Position numbers and translations under genes: made by a program
Shown here: positions 6,634 through 9,056 of the stretch, piece after piece
How the letters are laid out: every line of letters starts with the position of its first letter
How positions within the stretch are numbered: the first letter of the stretch is position 1
Notes under the pieces: generated by a model
Told to the model about the DNA's origin: nothing
The model's input: the letters and a program-made list of their open reading frames with translations, nothing else
Database searches by the model: none
Assembly (NCBI GenBank): GCA_047632435.1
Contig: JBLICU010000120.1
Span: forward strand, 1 to 9,056
DNA length: 9,056 nt
DNA from: JAMZMI01 sp047632435
GTDB taxonomy: Bacteria; Bacteroidota; Bacteroidia; Cytophagales; Cyclobacteriaceae
Direction: 5' to 3'

Positions 6634-8019
6634 CTAGTACCCTGGATTCTGTGGGAAAATGGAAGAGTTGTTCATTTTCTCGATTTCCGTCTGAGGAATA
6701 GGATACAGATACTGATGCGATTGCATCGAGATCCCCTGATGAAGTGTTACCTGTTCAGACGCTGATCCTGTTCGAATCAAATCAAACCAGCGCTGCGCTT
6801 CAAATGGAAATTCGAGCCATCGTTCATGCAACACTGCTTCCCGAAATTCCTCCTGAGAAATCAAATTTGCCGAATTTAAGCTGGGCAATCCGGCTCGATT
6901 TCTTACTGCATTAAGTAATGAGAATGCCTGACCATTTGGAACGTATCCCACTTCATTCAAAGCTTCAGCCTGCATCAAAATTATGTCGGCATATCTTAAA
7001 AGGATGTAGTCATTTCCAACAGTATTGGTCACACCAGACTGCTCATCAAAAAACTTATTTAAGACAAAAGTGGTACCTGATTTTGTAAATGCAATTACTT
7101 TTCTTCGCGCATCTCCTACCTGATAGGCGGCCAACAATGCCGGAGTAGTAGGATTTGAAGTAATTGTATCCGGGGTAGCAAACCAACGTCCATGACCCTC
7201 TCCAACAATTTCCTTGTTAAAGCGAATGGCAAAAATGACTTCATTATTGAATTCCTGCTGAACATTAAAAACGTTGCTTATATCGTCAAGTAATTGAAAT
7301 TGATTAGACGCTATAATTTGATACAGATCATAAGATGCTATATCCCAATTACTTAATGTTAGGTTTGTTTTGGCACGTAAAGCCCTAGCCGCATGAGAAG
7401 TAACCCTTCCTAAATCAGCATTTTCGTTTTGATCAGGAAGATTATCAACAGCATAGGTTAAATCTGCAATAATTGCCTCGTATACCTTGCTGCTCTGCTC
7501 GCGTCCGGTTTTCAAAGCATCGTCTGGTCCTAATGGTGACAGTACCAAAGGCACATTCCCCCAAAGACGCACAAGATTGAGATAGTTGTATGCTCTAAGG
7601 AATTGAGCTTCAGCCTTATACCTTGTTTTCAAATCCTCATCAAATTTCACATCATCAATTCGGGAGATAATGTCATTTGTCCGGCTAATACACTGATAAG
7701 AAGTTCTCCAGAAATCCAACACCAGTTGATTCGCCGTTGTTTCAACAAAATGATCCAGATTGTATCGATCTTGAGTACCGGCGGTTGGTGCGGACAGGAA
7801 TAAATTATCTGAACGATACTCTATCAATTCAAAATAGTCATTTACCTGACCTTGTAGATTATCATAAACAACAAGCAATGCAGTGTTAAAGTCATTTGCA
7901 TTCTTGAAGTAACTTGCGGAGGTTGCCTCCGATTTTGGTTCCAATTCCAATAAGGCATCTGCGCATGCTCCTGAAATAACCAAAATAATTATGAATATAT
8001 AGTTGTTAATACTTTTCAT
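6634..8019 (-). CDS. susD-like: RagB/SusD family nutrient-uptake outer-membrane lipoprotein
   Basis: A 461-residue surface lipoprotein that should form the lid over its SusC partner and capture the ligand for import. Signal peptide and lipobox SGA-Cys19 are clear. SusD N-terminal-like features follow: LELEPKSEATSASYF, then the TPR-type helix pair AEAQFLRAYNYLNLVRLWG (136-154) with VPLVL. The C-terminal SusD/RagB domain shows LLRYADIILMQAEALNE (340-355), LLNAVRNRAGLP (368-379), LHERWLEFPFEAQRWFDLIR (397-416), YPIPQTEI (439-446) and the classic terminal NPGY. It is somewhat shorter than many SusD proteins (about 500-550). Only 4 bases separate it from the upstream receptor's stop codon, so translation is probably coupled. 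Sequence alone does not give the ligand; family membership proves a transport role, not a sugar substrate. Confidence 0.96.
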   Translation of the reverse strand: MKSINNYIFIIILVISGACADALLELEPKSEATSASYFKNANDFNTALLVVYDNLQGQVNDYFELIEYRSDNLFLSAPTAGTQDRYNLDHFVETTANQLVLDFWRTSYQCISRTNDIISRIDDVKFDEDLKTRYKAEAQFLRAYNYLNLVRLWGNVPLVLSPLGPDDALKTGREQSSKVYEAIIADLTYAVDNLPDQNENADLGRVTSHAARALRAKTNLTLSNWDIASYDLYQIIASNQFQLLDDISNVFNVQQEFNNEVIFAIRFNKEIVGEGHGRWFATPDTITSNPTTPALLAAYQVGDARRKVIAFTKSGTTFVLNKFFDEQSGVTNTVGNDYILLRYADIILMQAEALNEVGYVPNGQAFSLLNAVRNRAGLPSLNSANLISQEEFREAVLHERWLEFPFEAQRWFDLIRTGSASEQVTLHQGISMQSHQYLYPIPQTEIEKMNNSSIFPQNPGY

Positions 8020-8023
8020 GGGA

Positions 8024-9056
8024 TCAAAATTTAAGGTTTATACCTAAAGATGCGGATTTTGCCAACGGGTAAGACCCATAGTCCGTTCCAGGTGTAAGTG
8101 CATTACCATCGTAAAGATTCACTTCTGGGTTGTATCCTTTATAGTTGGTCCATGTGGCCAAATTCTGTGCTGTTAAATAGATACGAAGCAGACTCAGATG
8201 CATTTTGTCCGTGAGTGGCTTGGGTAGTGTATAACCAACAGATACATTTTGAAGCCTGATATACGAACCGTCTTCTAAATGCCATGTGGAGGTACGGCCA
8301 TTGTTTCCTTTGGCCTTTCTGTTAGCCCTATTTGTAGATCCATCACCCGGTTCCGACTCAGATCTCCATCGGTTCAAAGCATCGGTTGTATTGTTGAAAT
8401 TTCCTTCCATGCTGTTGATATATCGATTCATTAGGTTAAGAATTTCATTCCCCTGAACTCCCTGTAAGTTGAACCCAAAGTCAAAGCCCATGAAGACAAA
8501 ATTTCCATTTGCACCAAATGTATAATCAGGAAAATAGCTACCAGCAACATATCTATCCTCATTTACATCAATTTCACCGTCCTTATTGATATCAACAAAT
8601 TTGAAGTCACCTGGCTGGGCATTTTCGAAATGTGGATAAGAATCAATTTCCGCTTGATTTTCGAATATTCCGTCTTCAATCAAAATATAATTTGATCCAA
8701 TTGGTTTGCCCACCTGTGTGATGTAAAAGTTGTGATTAACTCCTGCTGTTGCAATTATTGGAGCATTCTCTGGTCCTAGAGCCAAAACCTTGTTTTTACT
8801 AAATGCAATGTTTGCACCAAAGGAGTACGAAAAACCACCAATTTTACGATCTGAAGTCAATGCAAATTCCCAACCTTTGTTTTGTACTTCTCCAACATTT
8901 TGTAAGGCTGTACTAAAGCCAGTATGTAATGGGACTGGTACTTGCAACAGCAAATCTGTGGTTCGACTATCGTACCAGTCAACTGTAAATCCTAGTAATC
9001 CATCAAAAAAACTGGCATCTAATCCAATGTCCAGCATGGCAGTCTTCTCCCAACTC
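8024..9056 (-). CDS. susC-like: SusC/RagA family TonB-dependent receptor, C-terminal part (cut by window edge)
   Basis: Only the last about 343 residues are visible. The frame stays open to the right edge (the upstream codons read SWEKTA before Met at 9035-9037), so that ATG is internal and the true start lies beyond 9056. Typical SusC C-terminal features are SWEKTAMLDIGLDASFF, VDWYDSRTTDLLLQVPVP, NVGEVQNKGWEFAL, the acidic loop DINKDGEIDVNE (8558-8593), FPDYTFGANGNF, and the closing barrel strands RLQNVSVGYTLP, LRIYLTAQNLATWTNYKGYNPEV and SASLGINLKF ending in Phe. The protein would be a 22-strand outer-membrane barrel importing ligand with TonB energy, paired with the SusD encoded 4 bp downstream. 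Full SusC proteins are about 1000 residues, so roughly two thirds, including the plug and any carboxypeptidase-like N-terminal domain, is outside the window. Confidence 0.95.
   Translation of the reverse strand, partial: SWEKTAMLDIGLDASFFDGLLGFTVDWYDSRTTDLLLQVPVPLHTGFSTALQNVGEVQNKGWEFALTSDRKIGGFSYSFGANIAFSKNKVLALGPENAPIIATAGVNHNFYITQVGKPIGSNYILIEDGIFENQAEIDSYPHFENAQPGDFKFVDINKDGEIDVNEDRYVAGSYFPDYTFGANGNFVFMGFDFGFNLQGVQGNEILNLMNRYINSMEGNFNNTTDALNRWRSESEPGDGSTNRANRKAKGNNGRTSTWHLEDGSYIRLQNVSVGYTLPKPLTDKMHLSLLRIYLTAQNLATWTNYKGYNPEVNLYDGNALTPGTDYGSYPLAKSASLGINLKF

Noticed and set aside
8558..8593. EF-hand-like DxNxDGxIDxxE loop in the SusC fragment as evidence for special calcium binding
   Set aside because: This acidic loop is common in SusC family C-terminal regions, so it is not distinctive here.
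1..9056. CRISPR array, insertion sequence, toxin-antitoxin or phage-defence genes
   Set aside because: No regularly spaced repeats, transposase, terminal inverted repeats or defence-type domains are present. All long frames are accounted for by envelope proteins.

Overview
The window looks like a Bacteroidota chromosome, probably an environmental Cytophagales/Flavobacteriales-type organism. The evidence is a SusC/SusD pair, five or six envelope-targeted proteins in a row, AT-rich leaders without clear Shine-Dalgarno sequences, a TTTG/TAnnTTTG-like promoter candidate, and a tRNA-Glu without an encoded CCA. The lineage is inferred from gene content and style, not from a marker gene.

Layout. 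At the left edge, on the + strand, is a complete tRNA-Glu(UUC) (20-91) followed by a strong intrinsic terminator (97-134). Every protein gene is on the - strand, so transcription runs right to left towards the tRNA. In transcription order they are: the C-terminal part of a SusC-like TonB-dependent receptor cut by the right edge; a SusD-like lipoprotein; a lipoprotein with a DUF218 (YdcF/SanA/ElyC-type) domain behind a long unrecognised N-terminal region; and a lipoprotein with two FN3-like domains, a PKD domain and an eight-repeat PQQ-like beta-propeller. A 250-bp gap follows, holding a 12-bp hairpin and a candidate promoter. After it come a glycerophosphodiester phosphodiesterase (GDPD) family enzyme, a small PhoA-family alkaline phosphatase, and a DUF2490 protein. 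The gaps are 4, 13 and 41 bp in the first group and 35 and 72 bp in the second, so two adjacent transcription units are likely.

How the genes may work together. The visible part has the outer-membrane capture module of a polysaccharide utilisation locus (SusCD plus surface lipoproteins), but no glycoside hydrolase, lyase or sulfatase. The enzymes that can be recognised are a phosphodiesterase and a phosphomonoesterase. Together they could take a glycerophosphodiester (a deacylated phospholipid or a teichoic-acid-like glycerol phosphate) to glycerol phosphate plus alcohol, and then to free phosphate. The working hypothesis is an organophosphate-scavenging, PUL-like locus. Pho-responsive SusCD-like systems have been reported in flavobacteria, so the general idea is not new. 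This exact combination, with a DUF218 lipoprotein and an FN3-PKD-propeller lipoprotein, is the part worth checking. The substrate is not shown by the sequence, and the genes right of the window could change the picture.
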